Shown piece after piece: positions 51,838 through 60,392 of a DNA stretch of 64,000 bases. The notes below the pieces were generated by a model. The model saw only the letters and a list, made by a program, of their open reading frames with translations, was not told the DNA's origin and did no database searches. Origin of the DNA: Paenibacillus xylanexedens (lineage in GTDB: Bacteria; Bacillota; Bacilli; Paenibacillales; Paenibacillaceae); assembly GCF_007680605.1 (NCBI RefSeq), contig NZ_VEIO01000001.1:992001-1056000 (forward strand), read 5' to 3'. The position numbers and the translations under genes were made by a program. Every line of letters starts with the position of its first letter. Position 1 is the stretch's first letter.

Positions 51838-52749
51838 ATGAATGGGGTACAAGGAAAGCAGATTCAAGCATCACGAAGAGCAGACGTGCAGATGCTGCTT
51901 GCAACCGTTATATGGGGTTCTTCTTATCTGTTTATGAAATCGGGACTAGCATCCATGCAGGAACTGAATTTGATTGCTTTGCGATTTGGAATCGCCTTTG
52001 TAGCGGCAGGGCTACTCTTTCACCGCCGTTTGAGAAGTGTAGATCGTGGTACGTTGCTTGCTGGAGGCGTGCTGGGTACAGCGTTATTTGCTGCGTTTGT
52101 ATTCATTACCTATGGGGTACAGCGAACGACAGCTTCTCAGGCGGGGTTTTTGATCAGTTTGGCCGTCATTTTTGTGCCAATATTAACGACAGTCTTACGC
52201 CGGCGATTGCCGGACAAACGTCTAGGTGTCAGTATTGTGGTCGCAGTAGCAGGGCTTGGACTATTAACGCTTCAACATGAAATGAGCCTGCATCTCGGGG
52301 ATTTGTTATGTATTCTGGCGGCATTGCTTTATGCCGTTTATATTATGATTGCAGGTAAATATACACCGAATCATGATCCGCTTACACTCGGAATCGTTCA
52401 ACTTGGTGTAGCGGCTTTGTTGGGAACTGTAGCGACATTTTTGTTCGAAACACCGCAGTTACCAGATACACCGGAATCATGGGCATCGATCCTTGGACTT
52501 GGAGTATTATGCAGTGGGCTTGGTTATATTTTGCAAACTTTTGCCCAACGCCATGCTTCACCTACGAGAACGAGCCTGATCTTTTCGCTGGAGCCACTGT
52601 TTGCCGCAGCGTTTGCTTTTATTTTTCAGGGAGAATCTCTTACATTGCAAGGATACTGCGGAGCGGCGTTGATGCTGGCTGGCGTATTAATTACGGAGAT
52701 CAAACTGCAACAACCTGTGTTCAGACGCAGAAAGCGCCCGGCATTATAA
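51838..52749 (+). CDS. EamA/DMT-family transporter
   Basis: Membrane exporter of 303 residues with ten helices in two five-helix EamA repeats: DVQMLLATVIWGSSYLFMKSGLASMQELNLIALRFGIAFV (about 17-56) and LGDLLCILAALLYAVYIMIAGKYTPNHDPLTLGIVQLGVAALLGTV (about 151-196). Such proteins export amino acids or other metabolites. A C-terminal Arg/Lys-rich tail (RRRKRPAL) sets orientation. Its ribosome binding site is weak (GTAGAAG). Probable target of the divergent LysR regulator. A long palindrome/terminator follows at 52890. Confidence 0.88.
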   Translation: MNGVQGKQIQASRRADVQMLLATVIWGSSYLFMKSGLASMQELNLIALRFGIAFVAAGLLFHRRLRSVDRGTLLAGGVLGTALFAAFVFITYGVQRTTASQAGFLISLAVIFVPILTTVLRRRLPDKRLGVSIVVAVAGLGLLTLQHEMSLHLGDLLCILAALLYAVYIMIAGKYTPNHDPLTLGIVQLGVAALLGTVATFLFETPQLPDTPESWASILGLGVLCSGLGYILQTFAQRHASPTRTSLIFSLEPLFAAAFAFIFQGESLTLQGYCGAALMLAGVLITEIKLQQPVFRRRKRPAL

Positions 52750-52889
52750 TGTGAAGTGAATCTGTTTGTCCATCTAGATATATTTAGTTGAAGACAATTA
52801 CCTATATATAAACGTAGATATACGAAAGATAAACGAAGTTACAGGTTAATCTGTTCCAGTTATTCCGTCTTGCTCCGATCTAACCTAAC

Positions 52890-52935
52890 AAACCCCGAAT
52901 GAACAAAACATGTTTTGTTCATTCGGGGTTTTGTG
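52890..52935. terminator. Perfect 42-bp palindrome, terminator of EamA gene or LacI operator
   Basis: AAACCCCGAATGAACAAAACA (52890-52910) is followed directly by its exact reverse complement (52911-52931), then TTGTG. As RNA it is a 20-pair hairpin with a T tract; the centre GAACAAAACATGTTTTGTTC is also shaped like an operator 44 bp before the LacI-type gene. Confidence 0.7.
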
Positions 52936-52974
52936 CTACACTGGATGAAAAATCAGGAAAATCGGGTGAGCAAG

Positions 52975-54006
52975 ATGGGCAAAAGAGTGACCATGCAACA
53001 GATCGCAGATGCTGCAGGAGTATCCAAGTTCGCAGTTTCCCGTGCACTGACGGGGAAGCCGGGGGTTAGCGAGCACACACGCGAGATGATTGTCAGAACC
53101 GCGGGGCAACTGGGTTATTTTAAAATAGAGCCAAAATATAATGCAGTCGATTCTCATACAGTATCCGGCAGCAAAGCGGGGAAGAAAAACAAAGGTACGA
53201 TATTGATTTTGTTTCCGAATATACGCTCTCAAAATCGTTCTTCTTTGTATTGGGGGCCTGTATTCGACGGGATTTCGGCGCGTTTGAATGAGCAGGGTAT
53301 GGATATTTTGACACTGACGGAACCATCTTCCGACCATATGTTTTCGGTTCTTAATCCTGACGCCATTCGGGGTGTCATTACGGTAGGTACGATCTCAACG
53401 CCGGTGCTGCTCGAAATATATCGCTTGCGCATTCCGCTCGTTATGGTGGATCACGAGGATTCGGCAATACATACCGATACTGTATTTACTGACAATGTGA
53501 AAGGCATGAAAGAGTTAGTTCTTATGCTCGCGGCGAAGGGATATAAGCGGTTCCAGTTTGCTGGACAGCTACCTGATGCGGTTAGTTTCAGGGAAAGGTG
53601 GCTCGGGTACCGGATGGGACTTGAAGAAATGCAACTGCAGGCAGAACAACATGCGGGGCTGCTCGTGCAGGAGTATGCGGAGATGCAACAGACGATTAGA
53701 GAGCTCAAGCTTCAAGAGATTCCAGAGGTGATCGTCTGCGCGAATGACCACACGGCATTTATTATCATTGAGGCTTTGCGAAGTCGTGACGTTCAAGTAC
53801 CTGAACAGTGCGCGGTAACAGGATTCGATAATACAAGGGCAGATGATCCTATTATGGCTACGGCACATATTCATAAGGAACATCTCGGAGCCCGTGCTGT
53901 AGATCAGCTACTATGGCGTATCAGTAATCCCGAGGTTCCATATGAGCGTAAGCTTATTCATGCGGACATCATTATGCGGGAAGAGTACCATTCGTTACGA
54001 GCCTAG
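52975..54006 (+). CDS. LacI-family repressor, likely of the beta-mannosidase gene
   Basis: Repressor of about 343 residues. The DNA-binding domain is VTMQQIADAAGVSKFAVSRALTGKPGVSEHTREMI (5-39); the PBP-type effector domain follows with GTILILFPNIRSQNRSSLYWGPVFDGI, GVITVGTISTPVL, IPLVMVDHEDSAIHTDTVFTDN and VIVCANDHTAFIIIEALRSRDVQVPEQCAVTGFDN. The start could be ATG 52975 (GGGTGAG five bases before) or GTG 52966 (AGGA eight bases before). It lies directly before the beta-mannosidase gene, whose promoter carries a matching palindromic operator, so repression by a mannose-containing ligand is inferred. Confidence 0.87.
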   Translation: MGKRVTMQQIADAAGVSKFAVSRALTGKPGVSEHTREMIVRTAGQLGYFKIEPKYNAVDSHTVSGSKAGKKNKGTILILFPNIRSQNRSSLYWGPVFDGISARLNEQGMDILTLTEPSSDHMFSVLNPDAIRGVITVGTISTPVLLEIYRLRIPLVMVDHEDSAIHTDTVFTDNVKGMKELVLMLAAKGYKRFQFAGQLPDAVSFRERWLGYRMGLEEMQLQAEQHAGLLVQEYAEMQQTIRELKLQEIPEVIVCANDHTAFIIIEALRSRDVQVPEQCAVTGFDNTRADDPIMATAHIHKEHLGARAVDQLLWRISNPEVPYERKLIHADIIMREEYHSLRA

Positions 54007-54085
54007 CGCGGTACAGTTTGGAGTTTGCCGGCCTTCTTAGGAGGATGGAAACAAAAGGGAAGGAAGAGACATGAAAAGATATGAA

Positions 54086-54119
54086 AAGACATGGAGAAGT
54101 ATATCTCTATGTCTTTTTT
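54086..54119 (+). terminator. Terminator of the LacI-type gene
   Basis: AAGACATGGAGA pairs with TCTCTATGTCTT (one G-U) around a 6-nt loop, followed by TTTT. Confidence 0.8.
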
Positions 54120-54162
54120 GTGGATGGAATGATAATTGAAAAAATGTAATTGGCCAAATGCA

Positions 54163-54238
54163 TTGACTATTATACGACTAACATGTTAATTTTGTTTTGT
54201 GAATTGTTTGTTAATATAATAACAAAACCTAACAAAAT
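54163..54238 (+). promoter_or_regulatory. Beta-mannosidase promoter with nested operators
   Basis: TTGACT (54163-54168), 17 bp, TTAATT (54186-54191). Just downstream TTTGTTA (54207-54213) and TAACAAA (54220-54226) form an inverted repeat, and ATTTTGTT (54189-54196) with AACAAAAT (54231-54238) forms an outer one. The positions fit repression by the LacI protein encoded just upstream. Confidence 0.65.
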
Positions 54239-54271
54239 ACGTTGGATACTCTAACGACATGGGAGGCTGTC

Positions 54272-56821
54272 ATGAGCACAAACCTATCGCAACGATTTGA
54301 AAACTGGACGTTCAAGGCTAGTGAAGATCAGGAATGGATGCCGGCTCAGGTGCCTGGATGCGTACATACCGATTTGCTGAGACTAGGTAAGATTCCTGAC
54401 CCATTTTACGGGACAAATGAAAAGGAAGTGCAGTGGATCGACAAGAAGGACTGGGAGTACCGTGCAACGTTCGATATTGAACCTTCCTTATTCACGCAGG
54501 AACATCTGGAACTTGTTTTTGACGGACTGGATACGTATGCGGATGTATATGTGAATGACACACATGTGTTGTCCGCGGATAACATGTTTCGAGTATGGAA
54601 GGCAGATGTAAAAGCATTCGTGAAGGAACAGGGAAACATGCTTCGCATTCATTTCCGTTCTCCCATTCAGGAGGATTTACCGAAGCTGGAGAAGCTGGGA
54701 TATGCCTTGCCTGCATCCAATGACCAATCTGACGTGGGCGGTCTCGGGGATAAACGAGTCAGTATCTTTGCGCGCAAAGCGCCATATCACTACGGCTGGG
54801 ATTGGGGTCCGCGTTTTGTCACCAGTGGCATCTGGCGTGAAGTTAGGCTTGAGGGATGGACAGATGTGAAAATCAATGATCTATTTCTCCGTCAGAATGA
54901 AGTAAATGCCACATCGGCACAAGTCACCGCCGTGGTAGAGGTGCAAACTTCGCAGCCTATAGATACCGTTATTCGCATAGGTGCAGATGGTCAGCGCTGG
55001 GAGAAGGCCGTATCTTTGCAAGCAGGTTCCCATACGGTAGAGGTCCCGATCTCGATTCAGAATCCAAAGCTTTGGTGGAGCCGCGGATTGGGTGAAGCGT
55101 ATCGATATACGTTTGCTGCCGAATTACTTCAAGGTGAGCGTGCTGTCGCAACGTACGAGGTCAAAACAGGACTTCGTTCCATCCGTCTTGTGCGTGATCC
55201 GGACGAAGCCGGGGCTTCCTTTTATTTTGAACTGAACGGAGTTGCGGTGTTCGCTAAAGGAGCCAACCACATTCCTAATGATAGCTTTATCACCGAAGTG
55301 ACACGCGAACGGTACATGCATGAGATCATATCGGCAGCGGAGTCCAACATGAATATGCTACGTGTATGGGGCGGTGGTTTTTACGAAGAGAATATATTCT
55401 ACGACTTGTGTGATGAATACGGTATCATGGTATGGCAGGATTTTATGTTTGCATGCAGCATGTATCCGGGTGACGAAGCGTTCCTGAACAGTGTCCGTCA
55501 TGAAGCGATTGACAATGTGAAACGTCTGCGCAACCATCCGAGTATTGTCCTGTGGTGTGGCAACAACGAGATTGATTCGGCTTGGGCGCACTATATTGAA
55601 AATGGTGGCTGGGGCTGGAAAAAGGATTACAACGCCGAACAGCGCGAACGCATCTGGGCGGATTATGAAGCCATTTTCCATGACCTACTGCCAGAAGTGG
55701 TCGAAGCGTATGCACCTGGTATCGACTACTGGCCTTCTTCCCCTATGGTGTCGCTGACAGGAGATGAAAAACAGCACGCCCATCCGTCTACATCGGAAGG
55801 AGACATCCATTATTGGGGCGTGTGGCACAATGTCGAGCCTTTTGAAAATTACAATACTTATGTAGGCCGTTTTATGAGTGAGTATGGGTTCCAGTCGTTC
55901 CCTGAATACAAGTCGGTACGCACATATGCCGAGGAAGAGGACTTGGCGCTGGAGTCAGGGGTCATGCTTGCACATCAGAAGAACGGTGCGGGTAATCGGC
56001 TGATCAAACAGTATATGGATATGTATTTGCATGAACCGAAGGATTTCCCATCCTTCCTGTATATGAGTCAGGTCCTTCAAGCAGAAGCGATGAAAACGGC
56101 AATTGAAGCCCACCGCCGCCGTAAACCGTACTGTATGGGCACGCTCTACTGGCAGATGAATGACTGCTGGCCTGTCGCTTCGTGGGCGGGGATGGATTAT
56201 CTTGGTCGCTGGAAGGCATTGCAATATTATGCGAAACGTAGTTTCAATGACGTATTGGTCTCTGTGGACGGTACCAAAGAAGATGTTACCGATATCTATG
56301 TGATTTCGGATCAATTGAAAAAGGTGGAAGGGCAACTCCAAATTCAATTGATTGGGTTCGATGGCATGGTGCACCGGGAAGAGACTTTTGCAGTAAACGT
56401 AGCATCCAATTCAGGCGAGAAGTTGTTGTCCTTACATAATGCAGACTGGCTCGAAGGGCATGATGCTGCGACGACGCTACTGCGACTCGCTCTCCGTCAA
56501 GAGGGATTAACAGACATTGTGCAGGAGCATTACTTCGTGCCTTCGAAAGACCTTGTGCTTCAGCCTGCGAGCATCAGAGTTAGCGGAGGAGCCGATGAGG
56601 ATGGTGTACATCTAGTGCTGGAAAGTGACGTTCTTGCCAAGCAGGTGTGGATGTCTTCGGAAGTTGAAGGGGTCTTCTCGGATAACTTCTTTGATCTGAT
56701 TCCCGGGTTTCCGGTAAAGGTGAAGTTCACCTCCAGAGAAGGGTTACAGCAAGCAGATGTCATTTCGAATCCAGGAGCGGTCGAGGTTCGATCCATGGCT
56801 GATTTTATTCGAGTGAAGTAA
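54272..56821 (+). CDS. GH2 beta-mannosidase
   Basis: Cytosolic exo-enzyme of 849 residues that removes beta-1,4-linked mannose from the non-reducing end of manno-oligosaccharides. It has the GH2 layout: jelly-roll N-domain (about 1-190, WEYRATFDIE...LVFDGLDTYADVYVND), immunoglobulin-like domain, TIM barrel (~310-640). Acid/base Glu433 lies in LWCGNNEIDSAW and nucleophile Glu537 in FMSEYGFQSFPE. WGGGFYEE and GTLYWQMNDCWP are characteristic of beta-mannosidases rather than galactosidases. ATG 54272 follows GGGAGG; the ATG 30 bp upstream lacks a site. It is a single-gene unit under the LacI repressor. Confidence 0.9.
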   Translation: MSTNLSQRFENWTFKASEDQEWMPAQVPGCVHTDLLRLGKIPDPFYGTNEKEVQWIDKKDWEYRATFDIEPSLFTQEHLELVFDGLDTYADVYVNDTHVLSADNMFRVWKADVKAFVKEQGNMLRIHFRSPIQEDLPKLEKLGYALPASNDQSDVGGLGDKRVSIFARKAPYHYGWDWGPRFVTSGIWREVRLEGWTDVKINDLFLRQNEVNATSAQVTAVVEVQTSQPIDTVIRIGADGQRWEKAVSLQAGSHTVEVPISIQNPKLWWSRGLGEAYRYTFAAELLQGERAVATYEVKTGLRSIRLVRDPDEAGASFYFELNGVAVFAKGANHIPNDSFITEVTRERYMHEIISAAESNMNMLRVWGGGFYEENIFYDLCDEYGIMVWQDFMFACSMYPGDEAFLNSVRHEAIDNVKRLRNHPSIVLWCGNNEIDSAWAHYIENGGWGWKKDYNAEQRERIWADYEAIFHDLLPEVVEAYAPGIDYWPSSPMVSLTGDEKQHAHPSTSEGDIHYWGVWHNVEPFENYNTYVGRFMSEYGFQSFPEYKSVRTYAEEEDLALESGVMLAHQKNGAGNRLIKQYMDMYLHEPKDFPSFLYMSQVLQAEAMKTAIEAHRRRKPYCMGTLYWQMNDCWPVASWAGMDYLGRWKALQYYAKRSFNDVLVSVDGTKEDVTDIYVISDQLKKVEGQLQIQLIGFDGMVHREETFAVNVASNSGEKLLSLHNADWLEGHDAATTLLRLALRQEGLTDIVQEHYFVPSKDLVLQPASIRVSGGADEDGVHLVLESDVLAKQVWMSSEVEGVFSDNFFDLIPGFPVKVKFTSREGLQQADVISNPGAVEVRSMADFIRVK

Positions 56822-56861
56822 ATGTGAGGCAAGGAGAAATTAAGACTTAGCAACGAATGAT

Positions 56862-56903
56862 ACGGTTGAAGTCTCTCGTGAAGAGTGATTTCAACCGTTT
56901 TTT
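56862..56903 (+). terminator. Terminator of the beta-mannosidase gene
   Basis: ACGGTTGAA pairs with TTCAACCGT, with an inner CTCT/AGAG, followed by TTTTTT. Confidence 0.8.
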
Positions 56904-57024
56904 ATAAGAGGATAGATACAAAAATGTACATCGTAATGGTTTCGTAATATTTTGATTAGAGAATCGTAAGTTGTTTTCCTTATTGTAGTCCATGCAAGTA
57001 ACTAAACCATGGAGAGTGATAACA

Positions 57025-57597
57025 ATGATGAAAACAAGCAAAAGCAAAAAAATGATCGCAGCAGCGGTGTTGATGATGTCTATGACTTTTTCAGGATTAG
57101 CAAGCGCAAGTCCAGCAGAGATGAAAATGATTAAAAAGGATGGAATGGAACTTGTTCAATTGAGACAGGCGGCAAAAATGTATGGTTACAGCATTATGTG
57201 GGACAGCAAAGACCGTTCGGTCACGTTAATGTACATGGACAATATGCACGACACGATGATGAAAGACAATATGACTATGAAAGACGATATGAAAATGAAA
57301 AATGACATGATGATGGACGATGATATGATGAAGCAAGATGACACGAAGATGGCTGATAACATGATGATGGAAGACAACCAAATGAATAAAGAAGACATGA
57401 TGAAGGACGACATGATGATGGAAGGTGCTATGATGCCTGCGGCTAAAACGATTAAATTGTGGGTTGGTTCTACCAAAATGATGGTAGATGGCATGCAGGT
57501 TAGTTTGAAGTCGATGCCCATGATTCATGAGGGCAACACATATGTAACGGATATAGTCATTTCCAAATACATGATGCCGATGAAGGCTATGAAGTAA
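57025..57597 (+). CDS. Exported stalk-domain protein with Met/Asp-rich insert
   Basis: Secreted protein of 190 residues. After a signal peptide (to about residue 28, ASA) comes the first half of a copper amine oxidase N-terminal-like (stalk) domain, GMELVQLRQAAKMYGYSIMWDSKDRSVTLMYMD. Its second half, KTIKLWVGSTKMMVDGMQVSLKSMPMIHEGNTYVTDIVISKYM, resumes at about 141. Between them lie 67 residues with about 25 Met and 16 Asp and almost no other side chains but Lys, Asn and Glu, in an imperfect repeat of M-M-x-D type. Met-rich stretches bind copper(I) or silver in other exported proteins. ATG 57025 follows GGAGAG. A two-component pair follows after 116 bp. Confidence 0.72.
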   Translation: MMKTSKSKKMIAAAVLMMSMTFSGLASASPAEMKMIKKDGMELVQLRQAAKMYGYSIMWDSKDRSVTLMYMDNMHDTMMKDNMTMKDDMKMKNDMMMDDDMMKQDDTKMADNMMMEDNQMNKEDMMKDDMMMEGAMMPAAKTIKLWVGSTKMMVDGMQVSLKSMPMIHEGNTYVTDIVISKYMMPMKAMK

Positions 57598-57713
57598 AGG
57601 TAACGAAGTAAACGTAAAAATTGAAAGTAAGGCAGATCAATAACACTGAAACATGATCCTTGCCCTGTGATATGATGATGCCAGATGTTTGTTATGAATA
57701 TGGGGTGAGTTCA

Positions 57714-58418
57714 TTGAATGAGCGTATCATGGTTGCCGATGATGACAGTAATATTACAGACGTTTGTCGCAGGTACCTCGAAAGGGAAGGTTATTCCGTG
57801 GTGACAGCTAAGGATGGTATGGAGGCGATTGAGTTGTGGCGCAGTCACACGCCTGATTTGATTGTGCTCGACCTGATGATGCCACATAAAAATGGATGGG
57901 AAATCTGTAACGAGATTCGGCAAAGCGAGGATGTACCCATTGTTATGCTGACTGCTCGCGGAGAAGAGCAGGATCGACTGATGGGTCTGACGATGGGAGC
58001 AGATGATTATCTGACCAAGCCGTTTAGTCCGAGAGAACTTGTTCTGCGTGTCAAAGCGATATTGCGCAGAGTGCGAACGGCACAGGTGTCGCTTGCCACT
58101 CATTCATCACATACGATTCGTTATGAAGGGCTGACCATTGATTTTGTGAAACGCGAGGTAGAGATTGACGGACGGCTGATGGACTTGACGGTTACTGAGT
58201 TTGAAATGTTGTATCTGTTAGCCAGCCACCCGGGACAGGTATTTTCGCGTAGTCAGATGTTAAGCAAAATCTGGGATTTTAGCTACGAAGGAGATACGAC
58301 GACCGTAACCGTGCATATTCGAAGATTACGAGAGAAGATCGAGCAAAATGCTTCAGACCCGAAATATATTAAAACGGTTTGGGGTATAGGTTATAAGTTT
58401 GCAGGTGGGACATCGTGA
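57714..58418 (+). CDS. OmpR-family response regulator, TTG start
   Basis: Response regulator of 234 residues. Receiver: DDD at 10-12, phospho-acceptor D53 in LIVLDLMMPHK, K102 in YLTKPFSP. The winged helix at ~130-232 ends RLREKIEQNASDPKYIKTVWGIGYKF, the OmpR signature. GGGGTGAG precedes TTG 57714; the longer frames from 57660 and GTG 57705 start inside or before that site. It overlaps the kinase gene by four bases. Possible control of the Met-rich protein is only positional. Confidence 0.88.
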   Translation: MNERIMVADDDSNITDVCRRYLEREGYSVVTAKDGMEAIELWRSHTPDLIVLDLMMPHKNGWEICNEIRQSEDVPIVMLTARGEEQDRLMGLTMGADDYLTKPFSPRELVLRVKAILRRVRTAQVSLATHSSHTIRYEGLTIDFVKREVEIDGRLMDLTVTEFEMLYLLASHPGQVFSRSQMLSKIWDFSYEGDTTTVTVHIRRLREKIEQNASDPKYIKTVWGIGYKFAGGTS

Positions 58419-59455
58419 AGCTACGCACGTATCTGGTATCGTCCAGTCTTCTGGGCATTGGTGTACTGCTGATTTGTTTGTTCGTCAGTTATTCCAAAAT
58501 GCTTCTCACCATCGATCAATTGTATTGGCTGTCAGGGATAACGGCCGGAGTAGGTTTGCTTTCGTTTGTTCTCCAGTATGTATTAACGAAGCCATTGGAA
58601 AAATCAATAGCTCGTATTGCCGAGCGTACGGTGAAGGTAGCCGAAGGGGATTTCCATACGGAAGTCCCTCTCATCGGACCACAGGAATTCAAACTGCTGG
58701 CACAGCAATTTAATGAAATGAGTTCCAGACTGAAGGATAGTTTTGACGATCTTCATCAATCCGAATCGGCCAGGCGTGAGCTGATAGCGAATGTGTCTCA
58801 TGACTTACGTACACCACTGGCCTCGATTCAGGCCTTTGTCGAAGCGCTGGAGGACGATGTCATTAAGGATGAAGCCACCTTTCAGCGTTATCTGAATACG
58901 ATTCGCCTTGAAACGAAGAGGCTGGGAGGGCTGATCCAGGACTTGTTTGATCTATCAAGTCTGGAAGCCCAAGGGGAGCCATTTGATCCAGAGCCCAGTC
59001 ATGTTGATGAGTTGTTGCTTAGCACACTCGAGAGCTTTTCGTTCCATCTTGCCGAGAAACAGCTGAATGTGGAGATTGAGTTGCCTGATCAATTGCCAGC
59101 TGCCATGATGGTGCCTGCACAGATGAAACGGGTGGTTTCCAATTTATTGCAAAATGCCATCCAATACTCTTCTACTGGAGGCACAATCACGCTTACTGCA
59201 ACAGAGCAGGGATCATTTTTGCAAATTACGGTGATGGATCAAGGTGAGGGGATAGAAGCGGAAGAAAAGACACGTATTTTTGAACGGTTTTACCGGATTG
59301 ATAAATCCCGTAGTAAAAGTAGTGGTGGTGCGGGACTTGGACTCGCGATCGCTCAATCCATCGTGGAAAGGCACGGAGGAGAAATTGGGGTTCAGAGTAA
59401 GAAGGGAGAAGGCAGCTGTTTCTGGTTTACTCTTCCGGTGTGTGTCAATCGCTAG
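58415..59455 (+). CDS. Sensor histidine kinase (partner of 57714)
   Basis: Membrane kinase of 346 residues. Two membrane helices lie at about 5-27 and 38-57 with only a ~10-residue external loop, so it does not sense through a large extracellular domain; sensing within the membrane or through a partner is likely. A HAMP domain follows (~58-112), then His129 in ELIANVSHDLRTPLASIQAF, and the ATPase motifs NLLQNAIQYS, DQGEGIEAEEK and GGAGLGLAIAQSI. The GTG start overlaps the regulator stop. Intramembrane kinases of this size often respond to envelope stress. Confidence 0.9.
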   Translation: MKLRTYLVSSSLLGIGVLLICLFVSYSKMLLTIDQLYWLSGITAGVGLLSFVLQYVLTKPLEKSIARIAERTVKVAEGDFHTEVPLIGPQEFKLLAQQFNEMSSRLKDSFDDLHQSESARRELIANVSHDLRTPLASIQAFVEALEDDVIKDEATFQRYLNTIRLETKRLGGLIQDLFDLSSLEAQGEPFDPEPSHVDELLLSTLESFSFHLAEKQLNVEIELPDQLPAAMMVPAQMKRVVSNLLQNAIQYSSTGGTITLTATEQGSFLQITVMDQGEGIEAEEKTRIFERFYRIDKSRSKSSGGAGLGLAIAQSIVERHGGEIGVQSKKGEGSCFWFTLPVCVNR

Positions 59456-59491
59456 CATCTGCATTGAGAGATTTGATCATAGCAATAACGT

Positions 59492-59530
59492 AAAAACGTG
59501 CCACCCTGTATTCAGGGCAACACGTTTTTT
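59492..59530 (+). terminator. Terminator of the two-component operon
   Basis: AAAAACGTG pairs with CACGTTTTT, with an inner hairpin CCCTG-TATT-CAGGG, followed by T residues. Confidence 0.85.
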
Positions 59531-59565
59531 TATTTTATGTAGAGCGGCATGTTGAGGTGGGCATC

Positions 59566-59645
<80 letters not shown>

Positions 59646-59667
59646 TGATAAAAAGAAGAAATATACG

Positions 59668-60333
59668 TTATGGATTGGACTGTTCGTTTTTGATTTGTTG
59701 CAATTCGCTCAGGCTGAGTGTCAGATCATTCTCCGGATTTGCGCTGATAATCACCTCAGACTGGGATTGCTCGCTGGCTTGGTTTGATTTCGAAGCGGGT
59801 TTGACCACATAGAGACTTTGAACACTGTTCAGAAGGCTTGCAGGGGTGTCCTCATACGTTTCGAGAAAAAGTACATAATCCTTGGCTTGCATAAGCTTAA
59901 GACTGTCATCGTTGACGATTTCGGTGTTGCCCAGTTGTCCGCCAAGCTGTTTGACTTCAAGCCGATCCCCGGCTGTGTAACCGCCTTTGTAGGATTCAGT
60001 CACCTGAACCGTATAGATCGTATAGATTTTGTCAAAAGAAACCTGTGCATCTGCCGCGCTTCCCGTTACGTCCATATTATGTTGATCTTGGAACTCGGGC
60101 GACACCCTGTCATCTAAAGCTTCAACCCGGGTTTGGATGACATTGCCCTTCACAATGGTATCGGCCCGTTGGGACAAGGCATCTACACTGCCATAAGTGG
60201 GATAATCTTCGGAGGCGATGATTGTGACAGGAGTACCCGGGGGAGATGCGGCCGGAGTTACTGGAGAGCAACCGACGACAGACAAGATAAAGATGGACGA
60301 GACGAGCAAGGTAAGTACTCGATTCTTTTTCAT
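59668..60333 (-). CDS. Lipoprotein of unknown function
   Basis: Exported lipoprotein of 221 residues: lipobox SVVGC (Cys22) after a hydrophobic stretch. The mature domain (about 45-180) is beta-rich and includes YTIYTVQVTESYKGGYTAGDRLEVKQLGGQLGNTEIV and KDYVLFLETYEDTP, a pattern seen in small extracellular proteins of Bacillota without assigned function. The C-terminal 40 residues are Ser/Gln-rich. GGAGG precedes the ATG. It is 59 bp downstream of the matrixin gene on the same strand and may share its transcript. Confidence 0.75.
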   Translation of the reverse strand: MKKNRVLTLLVSSIFILSVVGCSPVTPAASPPGTPVTIIASEDYPTYGSVDALSQRADTIVKGNVIQTRVEALDDRVSPEFQDQHNMDVTGSAADAQVSFDKIYTIYTVQVTESYKGGYTAGDRLEVKQLGGQLGNTEIVNDDSLKLMQAKDYVLFLETYEDTPASLLNSVQSLYVVKPASKSNQASEQSQSEVIISANPENDLTLSLSELQQIKNEQSNP

Positions 60334-60392
60334 GGATTGGAATCCTCCTTGGGAATAAAATGTAAATTGGTGGAATGATGACGCACGAAAGA

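Noticed and set aside
52890-52931. LexA (SOS) box
   Set aside because: The Bacillus LexA site has CGAAC and GTTCG separated by four bases; here GAAC and GTTC are separated by 12 bases.
57186-57528. Two minus-strand frames opposite the Met-rich protein, one of them strongly His-rich
   Set aside because: ATG-GAY repeats read backwards give CAT codons, so the His richness is an artefact of the plus-strand repeat; no ribosome site.
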